From contig PLUE01000028.1 in the NCBI GenBank assembly GCA_003164785.1, positions 182,351-232,380 on the forward strand: DNA of 50,030 bases. The letters run 5' to 3'. Position 1 is the stretch's first letter, and every line of letters starts with the position of its first letter. Positions 16,662 to 25,921 of the stretch are shown here, one piece after another. Under the pieces are notes generated by a model. It searched no databases. It saw only the letters and a list, made by a program, of their open reading frames with translations, and had not been told where the DNA came from. The DNA comes from Gammaproteobacteria bacterium (GTDB lineage: Bacteria; Pseudomonadota; Gammaproteobacteria; Steroidobacterales; Steroidobacteraceae). A program made the position numbers and the translations under genes.

Positions 16662-17437
16662 AGACAATCGTCGTCACCGGAGCCGCCCAAGGCGTGGGAC
16701 TCGCCACGGCCTCGTTGTTGGCCCGAAGCGGCAGCAATTACCGGGTCATCCTGCTGGACATCCAGCCCATCGACGCCCAGTTGGATGCGTTGCGTGCCGC
16801 CGGCGGCGAGGTGGCCGGTTTGTCCGGCGATGTCTCGTCCGAGGAATTCGTCCAGCAGCTGGCACAGTGGGCGCAGCGTGAATACGGCGGCGTCTATGGT
16901 CTGGTCAACAATGCCGGCATCAGCCTCATCACGCCCGCCGAGGACACCACGGCGGCGCAGTGGCGACGGGTGATGGACATCAATTTGCTCGGGCCCTTTC
17001 TATTGAGCAAATACCTGGGCAAGCAGATGCTGGAGCGCGCTCAGGGAAGCATCGTCAACGTCGCGTCGGTGGCGGGTCTCGCGGCGGTGAGCCACCGCAG
17101 CGCCTACAACGCGTCGAAGCATGGCTTGATCGGTCTGACGAAAACGTTGGCGGCGGAGTGGGGCGGGCGCGGCGTGCGCGTCAATGCCGTCTGTCCGGGA
17201 TGGATCAAGACCGAGATGGACGTGGCCGACCAGGGCAGCGGCGCCTACGCGGACAGCGACATCGTCAATCGGGTGCCGATGGCGCGCTTCGCGCGGCCCG
17301 ACGACGTGGCCGAGTCCATCGCCTTTCTGCTCGACCATGAGCGGGCCGGTTTCATCAACGGCGTGAGTCTGCCGGTCGATGGTGGGTGGATCGCCGATGC
17401 AAGCTGGGAAAGCCTGCGCGTGCGAGCCCGGCAGTAG
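16658..17437 (+). CDS. SDR-family NAD(P)-dependent oxidoreductase
   Basis: Classical short-chain dehydrogenase of 259 residues. The nucleotide-binding motif is TGAAQGVG near residue 7, the NNAG motif is at about 81-84 (LVNNAGIS), the catalytic Ser lies in VNVASVAG and the Tyr-Lys pair in YNASKHG; PGWIKTEM follows. LDIQPID after the second strand suggests NAD preference through an acidic residue (inference). The C-terminus PVDGGW is typical. The ATG overlaps the MFS stop by 4 bp. The substrate is probably the compound imported by that carrier. The gene ends 16 bp before the convergent catabolic operon. Confidence 0.88.
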   Translation: MKTIVVTGAAQGVGLATASLLARSGSNYRVILLDIQPIDAQLDALRAAGGEVAGLSGDVSSEEFVQQLAQWAQREYGGVYGLVNNAGISLITPAEDTTAAQWRRVMDINLLGPFLLSKYLGKQMLERAQGSIVNVASVAGLAAVSHRSAYNASKHGLIGLTKTLAAEWGGRGVRVNAVCPGWIKTEMDVADQGSGAYADSDIVNRVPMARFARPDDVAESIAFLLDHERAGFINGVSLPVDGGWIADASWESLRVRARQ

Positions 17438-17453
17438 CGATCGCGCGCGCCGT

Positions 17454-18212
17454 TCAGCGCGGCCCCATGCGAATGGCGCCGTCCAGGCGAATGGTCTCGC
17501 CGTTGAGCATGGAATTCTCGACGATGGATTGCACCATCTGGGCGTATTCCGTCGGTCGGCCGAGCCGTGAGGGAAACGGCACCTGCTGGCCCAGCGAATC
17601 CTGGATGTCCTGCCGCATCCCCGCGAGCATCGGCGTCATGAAGATGCCGGGGGCGATGGCCACGCAACGAATGCCGAAGCGTGCAAGCTCCCGCGCAATG
17701 GGCAGCGTCATGCCGACGATGCCCGCCTTGCTGGCCGCATAGGCGACCTGGCCGATCTGTCCTTCGAACGCAGCGACGGACGCGGTATGGATGATGACTC
17801 CGCGCTCGCCATCCGCGTCGGCTGCGTTGTTCTGCATGATGGCGGCCGCGGCTTTGTCGCAATGAAACGTGCCGAGCAGATTGATGCGTATCACCTTCTC
17901 GAAGTGGCTGCCTTGCATGGGTCCATCCTTGCCGACGAGCCGGCCCGCGCCGCCGACGCCGGCGCAATTGACCAGCAGATTGACGCCGCCCATGGCGTGG
18001 CGTGCGGCATCGATGGCGCTCGTGACCTGCGCTTCGTCGGATACGTCGCACTTGAAGAAGGAGGCGCCGATCTGGGTCGCGACGGCGGCGCCGGCGTCCT
18101 GGAGGTCGAGGATCGTGGCCCGCCCGCCGGCGGCCAGGACCCGCTCGGCCACCGCCCGACCGAGGCCGGATGCGCCGCCTGAGATGATTGCCAGTGTGTT
18201 GCTAAAATTCAT
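17454..18212 (-). CDS. 3-hydroxyacyl-CoA dehydrogenase, HSD10-like SDR
   Basis: SDR enzyme of 252 residues resembling type-2 3-hydroxyacyl-CoA dehydrogenase (HSD17B10), which oxidises 2-methyl-3-hydroxybutyryl-CoA in isoleucine breakdown and straight-chain 3-hydroxyacyl-CoAs. Motifs: SGGASGLG near residue 11, NCAG, catalytic Ser in IIHTASVAAF, Tyr and Lys in YAASKAG, and APGIFMTPML. The ending NGETIRLDGAIRMGPR is characteristic of this group. It is the last gene of the valine operon and its ATG overlaps the stop of the upstream hydrolase, so the operon may also serve isoleucine or fatty-acid oxidation. Confidence 0.88.
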   Translation of the reverse strand: MNFSNTLAIISGGASGLGRAVAERVLAAGGRATILDLQDAGAAVATQIGASFFKCDVSDEAQVTSAIDAARHAMGGVNLLVNCAGVGGAGRLVGKDGPMQGSHFEKVIRINLLGTFHCDKAAAAIMQNNAADADGERGVIIHTASVAAFEGQIGQVAYAASKAGIVGMTLPIARELARFGIRCVAIAPGIFMTPMLAGMRQDIQDSLGQQVPFPSRLGRPTEYAQMVQSIVENSMLNGETIRLDGAIRMGPR

Positions 18213-19351
18213 GATCGGTCTCCGGCGGTCAGTGACTCGCTCTCGATGTTGTCCAACGGATGCTGGGCGCCACCCCAGCGATTCTGAAAAAAAGCCCGTA
18301 CGGATTCCTCGGTCACATCCTCGAGTCGTGCCGGCGCCCAATGCGGTGCATTGTCCTTGTCGATGAGGAGGGCACGGACGCCTTCGATGAAATCTCCCTG
18401 TTCGAAGCACTGCTGCACCATGCCGAGCTCCATGCGAAAGCAGCCGGCAAGGTCGAGCGATTTGCCGCGCGCCAGCTGCTGCAGCGTGACCGACAACAGG
18501 GTTGGTGAGCGGCTGCGGATCAGTGCGGCCGTGCGGCGCCCCCAGGGTGCCAGGTCGGCTCGATTCTCACCGTCGAGCGAGTCCAGAACGGCCGAGACCG
18601 ACGAGTGCGAGAAATGCGCGTCGATCGCCGGCTGGAGCATGCTCAATGACGTCTGGCCGGGGGAGGCGGGGATGCGTTCCGGCGCCAGGGACCGGCCGTC
18701 CAGCAGCCTGCGCACGACCTCGTGCCATGCGCCCCGATCGTCGGGCCAGTCGAGCGCCGCGAGATCGTCGGGGAGCGCGGCGATGGCGGCGGGTGCGAGA
18801 TAGACGTCTGCCAGGCCGGCATACACGGCATCGGCGCCGTGCAGCTGCACTCCGGTCAATGCAAGATAAGTCCCCAAAGAGCCGCGGAGTCTCGACAGAA
18901 AATAGCTCGCGCCGACGTCGGGGAACAATCCGATGCTCACCTCGGGCATGGCCATCCGGGTGCGCTCACCGGCAATGCGCAGCGTCGATCCCTGCGCGAG
19001 GCCCATGCCGCCGCCCATGGCGATGCCGTCCAGCAGCACGACGTAGGGCTTGGGATACGAGTACAGCAGATAGTCGAGCGTGTATTCCGCCACGAAGAAT
19101 GCACGGTGCAACGACCCCGACTCCTTGAAGCTACGATACAGCGCTCTAATGTCGCCGCCCGCGCAAAATGCCTTGTCGCCGGCGCCGCGCAGCAGCACGG
19201 CATGGACGTCCGAATCCTCCGCGCAGCGCCGCAGCCGCGCCCGCAGCTCCACGAGCATGCCGAGCGACAGGGCGTTGAGCGCGGCAGGGCGATTCAGCGT
19301 GATGATGGCGACATGCTGGCGAATGTCGCAGAGAATCTCCGCATCGGTCAT
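18209..19351 (-). CDS. 3-hydroxyisobutyryl-CoA hydrolase
   Basis: Crotonase-fold thioesterase of 380 residues, the length of HIBCH rather than of plain enoyl-CoA hydratases (about 260). It hydrolyses 3-hydroxyisobutyryl-CoA to free 3-hydroxyisobutyrate in valine degradation (EC 3.1.2.4). Visible features are ITLNRPAALNALSLGM, KAFCAGGDIRALY (oxyanion-hole segment), GIAMGGGMGLAQGS and AMPEVSIGLFPDVGASYFLSRL, which is the HIBCH signature. The C-terminal helical extension includes FRMELGMVQQCFEQGDFIEGVRALLIDKD. It begins 14 bp after the enoyl-CoA hydratase gene and overlaps the next gene by 4 bp. Confidence 0.9.
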   Translation of the reverse strand: MTDAEILCDIRQHVAIITLNRPAALNALSLGMLVELRARLRRCAEDSDVHAVLLRGAGDKAFCAGGDIRALYRSFKESGSLHRAFFVAEYTLDYLLYSYPKPYVVLLDGIAMGGGMGLAQGSTLRIAGERTRMAMPEVSIGLFPDVGASYFLSRLRGSLGTYLALTGVQLHGADAVYAGLADVYLAPAAIAALPDDLAALDWPDDRGAWHEVVRRLLDGRSLAPERIPASPGQTSLSMLQPAIDAHFSHSSVSAVLDSLDGENRADLAPWGRRTAALIRSRSPTLLSVTLQQLARGKSLDLAGCFRMELGMVQQCFEQGDFIEGVRALLIDKDNAPHWAPARLEDVTEESVRAFFQNRWGGAQHPLDNIESESLTAGDRS

Positions 19352-19365
19352 GGAGGCGGCCGCGG

Positions 19366-20136
19366 TCAGGCGTTTTTCCAGACCGGCTTGCGCTTGTCGA
19401 GAAAGGCATTCACGCCTTCGAGCTGATCTTCACCGTCGAACAGATCGATGAATCGCTCCCGCTCGAGCGCGAGCGCCGCCGCCCGGGGTGTTCCCTGGCG
19501 CGCCTGATGGATCAAGTTCTTGCTGAAGGTCACGGCGCGCGGGCTCAAGCCGCTGACCCGCTGCGCCAAGTTCATCGCCGTCGGCACGCTCTGACCACGG
19601 GCCACCACCTGTTCCACGAGCCCGATGCGCAGCGCGGTCTCGGCGTCGACGCGCTCATTGGTGAGGATCATGCGCTTCGCCCATCCCTCGCCCACCAGCC
19701 AGGGCAGCGTCTGCGTGCCGCAGCCGGCCGGCAGCAGCCCGACCGACGGTTCGGGCAGCGCCATCTGCGCGTGTTCCTCGGCGATCCGTAGATCGCACGC
19801 CAGCGCGCACTCGAGCCCGCCGCCCATGGCGTAGCCGTTGATGGCGGCGATGACCACCGGACGAGCCTCCTGCAACGCCTCGAACGCGGCGCCGAAGCGC
19901 TGCGCCATGAGCCGCGCCCGCACCTTGTCGCCGGTCGCGAAGGTTTTCAAATCGGCGCCGGCGCTGAAGAACTTCTCTCCTTGACCGGTGACGACCACGG
20001 CGTATACGTCGAGATTGCGATCGAGCGCGCCGATCAGCGTCTCGAGCTGCAGCAATCCTTCCGCGGTGAACGTATTCGCCGAGGGATTGTTCAGGGTGAC
20101 CAGGGCAATGTGCCCGTCGATTTTACAGTCGATCAT
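19366..20136 (-). CDS. Enoyl-CoA hydratase (methacrylyl-CoA hydration step)
   Basis: Crotonase-family protein of 256 residues. The acyl-CoA-binding and oxyanion-hole segments are KFFSAGADLKTFA and GYAMGGGLECALACDLRIA; ALPEPSVGLLPAGCGTQTLPWLVG follows. In crotonase the two catalytic glutamates lie near residues 115 and 135 of this fold; here E109-like (GGGLE) and E in PEPS occupy those places. In this operon it most likely hydrates methacrylyl-CoA to 3-hydroxyisobutyryl-CoA. Its start overlaps the end of mmsB by 14 bp. Confidence 0.88.
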   Translation of the reverse strand: MIDCKIDGHIALVTLNNPSANTFTAEGLLQLETLIGALDRNLDVYAVVVTGQGEKFFSAGADLKTFATGDKVRARLMAQRFGAAFEALQEARPVVIAAINGYAMGGGLECALACDLRIAEEHAQMALPEPSVGLLPAGCGTQTLPWLVGEGWAKRMILTNERVDAETALRIGLVEQVVARGQSVPTAMNLAQRVSGLSPRAVTFSKNLIHQARQGTPRAAALALERERFIDLFDGEDQLEGVNAFLDKRKPVWKNA

Positions 20137-21040
20137 GGGGAGTTCCGGGCGTGGCTTCGTGTTGCTTGAGCAGATTGATGACGGAGGAGAAATCCTGTGC
20201 GCCGGCGCCCTGCGCGCTCCATAGCTGGTAGAGCTGGTGCGCCAGCGCGCCCAGGGCCACGGGTTGTTTCGCCTGCCGGGCGGCGTCGGTGGCCAGGCCC
20301 AGATCCTTCAGCATGAGCTCGGTCGCGAAGCCGCCGCGATATCCCTGCGCGGCGGGGACGCCGTCCATGACGCCCGGATAGGGATTGTAGGTATCCGAAC
20401 TCCAGCATCGGCCGCTCGAGGTGTTGATGATACCGGCGAGCACCTTCGGGTCGATGCCGAGCGATGCGCCAAGATTCATGGTCTCCGCGACGCCGATCAT
20501 GGAAATGCCGAGCAGCATGTTGTTGCAGATCTTGGCGGCCTGGCCGGTCCCCGGCGTTCCGCAGTGCACGATGTTCCGGCCCATCTGCGCGAGCAGCGGC
20601 CGGATGCGCTCGAACAAGGTCGCCTCGGCCCCCACCATGAACGTCAACGTCCCGGATTCCGCGCCGCCGGTGCCGCCCGAGACCGGTGCATCGGCCATGG
20701 GATTGCCCCGCGCGCGCGCCGCCGTCGCGACGTCGCGCGCCGTGTGCGGATCGATGGTGCTCGAATCGATGAGCGGGACGCCGCGAAGCACCCCGGCCAG
20801 AACACCCTCGTCCCCCAGGTAGACGCTTCTGACATGGGGCGACGAGGGCAGCATGGTGATGACCACGTCGCTCCGGGCGGCGGCAGCCTTGGCCGACACC
20901 GCCGCGGTCGCGCCGAGGGCCACCAGGGTGTCGACGTTGCGTTGCACGACGTCGAACACCGCCAGTGAGTGCCCGGCCTTCAGCAGATTGCGCGCCATGG
21001 GTCCGCCCATGTTGCCCAATCCGATGAACGCGACGTTCAC
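20123..21040 (-). CDS. mmsB: 3-hydroxyisobutyrate dehydrogenase
   Basis: NAD-dependent beta-hydroxyacid dehydrogenase of 305 residues (EC 1.1.1.31), converting 3-hydroxyisobutyrate to methylmalonate semialdehyde. The GTG start at 21040 places [17 protein letters not shown], the Rossmann glycine motif, at the N-terminus and overlaps the mmsA stop (GTGA). Family signatures are [21 protein letters not shown] (substrate-binding), the catalytic lysine in [14 protein letters not shown] and the C-terminal [10 protein letters not shown]. Length and motifs are typical of MmsB/HIBADH rather than of tartronate-semialdehyde reductase, and the neighbours confirm the role. Confidence 0.93.
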   Translation of the reverse strand: MNVAFIGLGNMGGPMARNLLKAGHSLAVFDVVQRNVDTLVALGATAAVSAKAAAARSDVVITMLPSSPHVRSVYLGDEGVLAGVLRGVPLIDSSTIDPHTARDVATAARARGNPMADAPVSGGTGGAESGTLTFMVGAEATLFERIRPLLAQMGRNIVHCGTPGTGQAAKICNNMLLGISMIGVAETMNLGASLGIDPKVLAGIINTSSGRCWSSDTYNPYPGVMDGVPAAQGYRGGFATELMLKDLGLATDAARQAKQPVALGALAHQLYQLWSAQGAGAQDFSSVINLLKQHEATPGTPHDRL

Positions 21041-22563
21041 TTGAGACTGATCGTGGTGTTCACCGCGCCGGACACGCTCGAATCGTCGAACCACCGGGAG
21101 GTCACGGTCTTGGTCTGGGTGTAGAACTGCACGGCCTGTTTGCCGTAGGGACCCAGGTCGCCCAGTTTGGATGCGCGCGAGCCGGTGAAGCTGAAGAACG
21201 GCACGGGCACCGGAATGGGGACGTTGATGCCCACCTGGCCGACATCGATCTCGTTCTGGAATTTGCGGGCCGCCGCACCGCTTTGGGTGAAGATGGCGGT
21301 GCCGTTGCCGAAGGGATTGCTGTTGGTGAGCGCGATCGCCTCATCGAGCGTATTCACGCCCATGATGACCATCACCGGCCCGAAAATCTCGGTCTTGTAA
21401 ATGGTCATGTCGGGGGTGACGCCGGAGAATATGGTGGGTCCGACGAAGTTGCCCTTCTCGTAGCCGGCGACCTTGATGTTGCGGCCGTCCAGTTCGAGTT
21501 TGGCGCCCGCCTTGATGCCTTCCTCCAGCAATCCGAGGATGCGGTGCTTCGCGTTCTTGGACACCACCGGCCCCAGGTCGGCGCCCTTTTCCATGCCGGC
21601 GCTGACCTTGAGTGTCTTCGCCTTCGACACGAATTCGGGGATCCATTTCTGTGCGTCGCCCACCAGCACGGTGACCGCGGTGGCCATGCAACGCTGGCCG
21701 GCGGCGCCGAACGTGGACCCTACCAGGGCGTTGATCGACTGTTCCTTGTTGGCGTCGGGCATCACCACCGCATGATTCTTGGCGCCCATCATGCACTGCA
21801 CGCGCTTGCCATGCTGCGATGCCAGGGCGTGCACGTGATTGCCGACATGGGTCGAGCCCACGAAGGACACGGCGACGATATCCGGATGCGTGCACAGCGC
21901 GTCGACGGAGCGTTTGCCGCCATGGATGATGTTGAGCACGCCGGGAGGGATGCCGGCCTGCAGCGCGAGTTCCGCCAGCAGCATGGGCGTGAGAGGATCC
22001 TGTTCCGATGGTTTCAGCACGAACGTGTTGCCGCAGACGATCGCCATCGGAAACATCCACAGCGGAATCATCGCGGGGAAATTGAAGGGCGTGATCCCCG
22101 CGCAGACACCGATCGGCTGATGGATCGTGTAGGTATCGACGCCGCCGGCGACGTTCTCCGCGAACTCGCCCATCTGCAGGCTGCCGATGGAGCAGGCGTG
22201 CTCGACGACCTCGAGACCGCGGAAGATATCGCCTTCCGCATCGGCGAGCGTTTTGCCCTGTTCCGCGCTCAGTGTGCGGGCGATGCGGCTCATGTGTTCG
22301 CGCACCAGCGCCTGCAGTTTGAGCATGATGCGTGCCCGCGCCGCGAGCGGCGTGTTCTTCCAGGTCTTGAACGCCTTTTTGGCGGAAGCGACGGCGGCGT
22401 TGATCTCGTCGTCGGTCGAGTAGGGAACCTGCGCCAGGACTTCCTGCGTCGCCGGGTTCACGACGTCATGCCATTCGGTGGTGTGCGATTCGATGAAAGC
22501 GCCGTCGAGCAGCATTTTCACGGTGGGCGCCTGGTCGGCGCGCACGGCGGGTTGGGTGGTCAT
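21037..22563 (-). CDS. mmsA: Methylmalonate-semialdehyde dehydrogenase (acylating)
   Basis: CoA-acylating aldehyde dehydrogenase of 508 residues (EC 1.2.1.27), converting methylmalonate semialdehyde to propionyl-CoA and CO2. Recognisable segments: [44 protein letters not shown], and [10 protein letters not shown] with the catalytic cysteine. The usual glutamate base of hydrolytic aldehyde dehydrogenases is replaced in MmsA by the [12 protein letters not shown] region, which is what is seen. The ending [18 protein letters not shown] is diagnostic. Both ends overlap neighbours by 4 bp. Its product feeds prpC just beyond the operon promoter. Confidence 0.95.
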   Translation of the reverse strand: MTTQPAVRADQAPTVKMLLDGAFIESHTTEWHDVVNPATQEVLAQVPYSTDDEINAAVASAKKAFKTWKNTPLAARARIMLKLQALVREHMSRIARTLSAEQGKTLADAEGDIFRGLEVVEHACSIGSLQMGEFAENVAGGVDTYTIHQPIGVCAGITPFNFPAMIPLWMFPMAIVCGNTFVLKPSEQDPLTPMLLAELALQAGIPPGVLNIIHGGKRSVDALCTHPDIVAVSFVGSTHVGNHVHALASQHGKRVQCMMGAKNHAVVMPDANKEQSINALVGSTFGAAGQRCMATAVTVLVGDAQKWIPEFVSKAKTLKVSAGMEKGADLGPVVSKNAKHRILGLLEEGIKAGAKLELDGRNIKVAGYEKGNFVGPTIFSGVTPDMTIYKTEIFGPVMVIMGVNTLDEAIALTNSNPFGNGTAIFTQSGAAARKFQNEIDVGQVGINVPIPVPVPFFSFTGSRASKLGDLGPYGKQAVQFYTQTKTVTSRWFDDSSVSGAVNTTISLK

Positions 22564-23717
22564 GCAAGTTCCCCTTGTGTCGTTAACGTTCGGGCGATCA
22601 GCAGACGTTGGATCTCGCTGGTGCCCTCGTAAATTTGAGTGATGCGTGCATCACGGTAGTGTCGTTCCACGTTGTAGTCTTCCAGGTAGCCATAGCCGCC
22701 GTGAATCTGGATCGCATTGGAGCACACGCGCTCAGCCATCTCCGAGGCCGCTAGTTTAGCCTGACAGGCCTCCGAGAGGCAGGGCAACGCGGCGCCGCGC
22801 AGTTTGGCCGCATGGTGGGTCAACAGGCGGGCCGAATTGATGGCGGTGTGCATGTCGGCGAGCATGTTGCCGATGCTGCCGAATTCAGCGATCGGCCGGT
22901 CGAATTGGCGGCGGGATTTGGCGTATGCCAGCGCCGCCTCGAAGGCGGCGCGCGCGATGCCGATGGCCTGGGCGGCGATGCCGATGCGTCCGCCCTCGAG
23001 GTTCGACAGGGCGATGGGCAACCCCCTGCCGCGGATGCCCAACAGGCAGTCGGCGGGAATGCGGCAGTTCTCCAGGGTGACGGCGCAGGTGTCGGAACCT
23101 CGTATGCCGAGCTTGTGCTCGGGACGCCCGACGAGGAAGCCGGGCGTGGTGGTGGGTACGACGAACGCCGAAATGCCGCGCTTTCCCAGTTCCGGATCCG
23201 TCACCGCGAACACGATCGCCACGGCGGCCCGTTTGCCGTTCGTGACGAATTGTTTGGACCCGTTCAACACCCATTCGTCGCCGTCCAATAGCGCGCGAGT
23301 CTTGAGATTGTGGGCCTCCGAGCCGGCTTGCGGCTCGGTCAGGCAGAAGCATCCGATGGCCCTGCCCTGCGCCATGTCGGGCAGGTAGCGTCGCTTTTGC
23401 GCCTCGCTGCCGAATTTCAGAATCGGGCCGCAGCCCACGGAGCTGTGGACGCTCATGAGCGTGGCCGTGGCCGCGCAGCCTGCGGCGATTTCCTCGACGG
23501 CCAGGGCGTAGGCGACGTGGTCGGCATAGGAGCCGCCCCAGTCATTCGGCACCATCATGCCGAGCAGCCCAAGTTCGCCCAATTTGGCGACCGCGGCATC
23601 GTCGATCCAGCCCTGCTTGTCGAAACGCGCGGCGCACGGCGCCAACTCCCGCCGCGCGAAGTCGCGCGCCGCGTCGCGAATCATGAGCTGATCCTCGCTG
23701 TAGAGTTCCGTCGTCAT
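22560..23717 (-). CDS. Acyl-CoA dehydrogenase, probably isobutyryl-CoA dehydrogenase
   Basis: FAD enzyme of 385 residues that starts the valine operon. ATG at 23717 gives [21 protein letters not shown], the usual N-terminus. FAD and substrate motifs are present: [89 protein letters not shown], where the glutamate in YEGTSE is the catalytic base. The family includes short-branched and isobutyryl-CoA dehydrogenases; operon context favours isobutyryl-CoA to methacrylyl-CoA, with 2-methylbutyryl-CoA also possible. It overlaps mmsA by 4 bp. Confidence 0.9.
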   Translation of the reverse strand: MTTELYSEDQLMIRDAARDFARRELAPCAARFDKQGWIDDAAVAKLGELGLLGMMVPNDWGGSYADHVAYALAVEEIAAGCAATATLMSVHSSVGCGPILKFGSEAQKRRYLPDMAQGRAIGCFCLTEPQAGSEAHNLKTRALLDGDEWVLNGSKQFVTNGKRAAVAIVFAVTDPELGKRGISAFVVPTTTPGFLVGRPEHKLGIRGSDTCAVTLENCRIPADCLLGIRGRGLPIALSNLEGGRIGIAAQAIGIARAAFEAALAYAKSRRQFDRPIAEFGSIGNMLADMHTAINSARLLTHHAAKLRGAALPCLSEACQAKLAASEMAERVCSNAIQIHGGYGYLEDYNVERHYRDARITQIYEGTSEIQRLLIARTLTTQGELA

Positions 23718-23751
23718 CGTGTCCGCCCCGCGCGCCACCCGCATCGCGTAA

Positions 23752-23757
23752 ACTATA
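23752..23757 (-). promoter_or_regulatory. Candidate -10 of the valine operon promoter
   Basis: TATAGT on the minus strand, 35 bases before the acyl-CoA dehydrogenase ATG. The position 17 bases upstream carries no -35 consensus (CAACGC), which fits a promoter needing an activator. Confidence 0.45.
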
Positions 23758-23781
23758 GGGGGTCGACGCTTCCAGCGTTGT

Positions 23782-23798
23782 GTCAAAACCAGTCAAAA
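23782..23798. promoter_or_regulatory. Direct-repeat operator candidate, two GTCAAAA boxes
   Basis: GTCAAAA occurs at 23782-23788 and again at 23792-23798, exactly 10 bp (one helical turn) apart, in the 94-bp gap between the divergent AraC-type regulator and the valine operon. The boxes lie just upstream of the place where a -35 for the operon would be, and end 14 bases before the regulator ATG. Direct repeats at one-turn spacing are how AraC/XylS proteins usually bind, so activation of the operon plus autoregulation is a reasonable inference. Confidence 0.5.
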
Positions 23799-23811
23799 TG
23801 CGTGATCGAAA

Positions 23812-24888
23812 ATGCAACAGTCGCCGGGCGCGTCGAGCGCGGGGGTAATTGGCCGCAGGGCGCCTAGGGTCGCGCAAGGCACCGAGGCGGGTACCGTTGC
23901 AATCTGCTTCGTGGCGGCGGCGCTGGAGAGCCTGCGTGCGCGTCACCTGGATGCCGACGGCCTGTTGCTCGCGGTCGGCCTGTCGCCCGGGCTGCTCCAG
24001 GTTCCGCAGGCGCGCGTGTCGGTGAAACATTACGGCGAACTGTGGCGGCGGGTGGCGCTCCTTCTCGACGACGAATTCTTCGGCCAGGATTCGCATCGCA
24101 TGAAGTCCGGTAGTTTCGCCATGCTGGTTCACTCGGTGCTGGGCAGCCGGGATCTGGGGCAGGCGCTGGAAAGGACCTTGCGCTTCTTCGGATTGATCCT
24201 CGACGACATCGCCGGCGCACTGGAACGGGACGGCGCGCACGCGTCCATCGTCCTGCGGGAACGCTCGGCGGCGATCGCGCCGAAGGTCTTCGGGCACGAA
24301 GTGCTGTTGATGCTGGTGCACGGGGTGGCCTGCTGGTTGGTGGGCCGGAGGATTCCGATATTGCGCGCCAAATTCCGCTACGCGGAGCCCCCGCATAGCG
24401 CGGAGTACCGGCTCATGTATTGCACCGAGCTCGAGTTCGGCGCGCCGCACACCGCCATCACCTTCGTCGCCGATCACCTCGAACTGCCCATCGTGCAGGA
24501 TGAGCGCAGCGCGAAGGAGTTCCTGCGTACCGCGCCCGAAAGCATTCTGGTCAAGTACAAGAACGGGAGCAGCCTGAACTCGCGCATCCGCCGCCGCCTG
24601 AGGCAGATGCCGCCGGGCGAGGTGCCGGATTTCGAGACGCTGGCGACGGAGTTGCACATGACCACGGCGACCATGCGGCGCCGGCTGCACGAGGAGGGCG
24701 CGTCCTATCAAGAGATCAAGGATCAGCTGCGACGCGATCTGGCGATCGAGTATCTCAGCCATTCCGGGCGCAGCGTCATGGATATCGCCTTGGCGTTGGG
24801 TTTCTCGGAGCGCAGCGCGTTCCACCGGGCCTTTCGGAAGTGGACGGGTGCATCGCCCGGCGAATTCCGGCGCGGCCTGCAACCATGA
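23812..24888 (+). CDS. AraC-family regulator, likely of valine and/or propionate catabolism
   Basis: Transcription factor of 358 residues. The N-terminal part (about 35-220) fits the arabinose-binding-like domain of the OruR/ArgR/FadR-type AraC group (LLLAVGLSPGLLQVPQARVSVKHYGELWRRVALLL). The C-terminal HTH_18 domain (about 260-355) has two helix-turn-helix units: FETLATELHMTTATMRRRLHEEG and VMDIALALGFSERSAFHRAFRKWTG followed by SPGEFRR. It stands between the divergent mms-type operon and prpBCD, the same position as MmsR-type activators in pseudomonads. The effector, perhaps 3-hydroxyisobutyrate or an acyl-CoA, is unknown. Confidence 0.88.
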   Translation: MQQSPGASSAGVIGRRAPRVAQGTEAGTVAICFVAAALESLRARHLDADGLLLAVGLSPGLLQVPQARVSVKHYGELWRRVALLLDDEFFGQDSHRMKSGSFAMLVHSVLGSRDLGQALERTLRFFGLILDDIAGALERDGAHASIVLRERSAAIAPKVFGHEVLLMLVHGVACWLVGRRIPILRAKFRYAEPPHSAEYRLMYCTELEFGAPHTAITFVADHLELPIVQDERSAKEFLRTAPESILVKYKNGSSLNSRIRRRLRQMPPGEVPDFETLATELHMTTATMRRRLHEEGASYQEIKDQLRRDLAIEYLSHSGRSVMDIALALGFSERSAFHRAFRKWTGASPGEFRRGLQP

Positions 24889-24933
24889 CGCCGCGGGCGG
24901 GGACGCCGGACGTCGCGGAGCCGCGGCCCGGGA

Positions 24934-24979
24934 TGTTGCAATTTTTCTCAGATAATTTGATCGGATTCGTCATGCAACA
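24934..24979. promoter_or_regulatory. Candidate prp operator, TGTTGCA inverted repeat
   Basis: TGTTGCA at 24934-24940 and TGCAACA at 24973-24979 form a perfect 7-bp inverted repeat with 32 bases between, in the prpB promoter region. The right arm overlaps the expected -35 position of the promoter. The left arm also contains the palindrome TTGCAA. A regulator dimer or two dimers could bind here; which protein does so is unknown. Confidence 0.4.
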
Positions 24980-24995
24980 GGCCGCATGGCGGCTC

Positions 24996-25001
24996 TATAG
25001 T
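24996..25001 (+). promoter_or_regulatory. Candidate -10 of prpBCD
   Basis: TATAGT lies 26 bases before the prpB ATG, giving a transcript start near 25008 and room for the strong ribosome-binding site GAGGAAGAG at 25017-25025. The -35 region is poor (TGCAAC), again consistent with activator control. Confidence 0.45.
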
Positions 25002-25027
25002 TCGAGAGTGAATCCCGAGGAAGAGAC

Positions 25028-25921
25028 ATGAATATTGCGGTCACGTCACCCGGCGCCCGGTTTCGGGCGGCCTTGGCGGAGGAGAGTCCCCTGCAGGTGG
25101 TCGGCGCCATCAATGCGTACGTTGCGCGAATGGCCGCCGCCTGCGGCTTCAAGGCGCTCTACCTATCCGGCGGCGGCGTCGCGGCCAACTCGCTCGGCCT
25201 GCCGGACCTCGGCATCAGCACGATGGACGATGTGCTGATCGACATCCGGCGCATCACCGACGCCTGTGCGTTGCCGGTGCTGGTCGATGCGGACACCGGG
25301 TGGGGCGGGGCCTTCAACATCGCCCGCACGGTCAGGTCGTTCAGCAAGGCCGGCGCCGCCGGCCTGCACATCGAGGATCAGGTCCAGGCCAAGCGCTGCG
25401 GTCATCGGCCGGGCAAGGAAGTGGTGTCGAAGCAGGAAATGGTGGACCGGGTGAAGGCAGCGGTGGATGCACGCACGGATCCACAATTCGTGATCATGGC
25501 GCGCACGGATGCGCTGGCGGTCGAAGGCATCGACAGCGCCATCGAGCGTGCGGTGGCCTGCGTCGAGGCGGGCGCCGACATGATCTTTCCGGAGGCGATT
25601 CCTACGCTGGCGATGTATCGGCGGTTCAAGGACGCCGTGCAGGTTCCGATCCTGGCGAACATCACCGAGTTCGGTCACACGCCGTTGTACACGCGCGACG
25701 AACTCGCCACGGTGGGCGTGGACATCGTGCTGCATTGCTGCTCCGCGTACCGGGCGATGAACGCGGCCGCGCTGGCCACCTACCAGGCCATCCGGCGCGA
25801 CGGCACGCAGAAGAACGTGGTGTCCGGCATGCAGACGCGCGCCGACTTGTATGCCTATCTCGACTATCACTCTTATGAAGCCAAGCTCGACGAGTTGTTC
25901 GCCGAGGGAAAGGAGAAATGA
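25028..25921 (+). CDS. prpB: 2-methylisocitrate lyase
   Basis: Isocitrate-lyase-superfamily enzyme of 297 residues that splits 2-methylisocitrate into pyruvate and succinate, the last step of the methylcitrate cycle. Diagnostic segments are [30 protein letters not shown] (metal-binding aspartates), [20 protein letters not shown] with the catalytic cysteine in KRCGH, and [12 protein letters not shown]. Length and the KRCGH motif separate PrpB from true isocitrate lyases (over 400 residues). A strong GAGGAAGAG precedes the ATG. Its stop overlaps prpC by 4 bp. Confidence 0.95.
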   Translation: MNIAVTSPGARFRAALAEESPLQVVGAINAYVARMAAACGFKALYLSGGGVAANSLGLPDLGISTMDDVLIDIRRITDACALPVLVDADTGWGGAFNIARTVRSFSKAGAAGLHIEDQVQAKRCGHRPGKEVVSKQEMVDRVKAAVDARTDPQFVIMARTDALAVEGIDSAIERAVACVEAGADMIFPEAIPTLAMYRRFKDAVQVPILANITEFGHTPLYTRDELATVGVDIVLHCCSAYRAMNAAALATYQAIRRDGTQKNVVSGMQTRADLYAYLDYHSYEAKLDELFAEGKEK

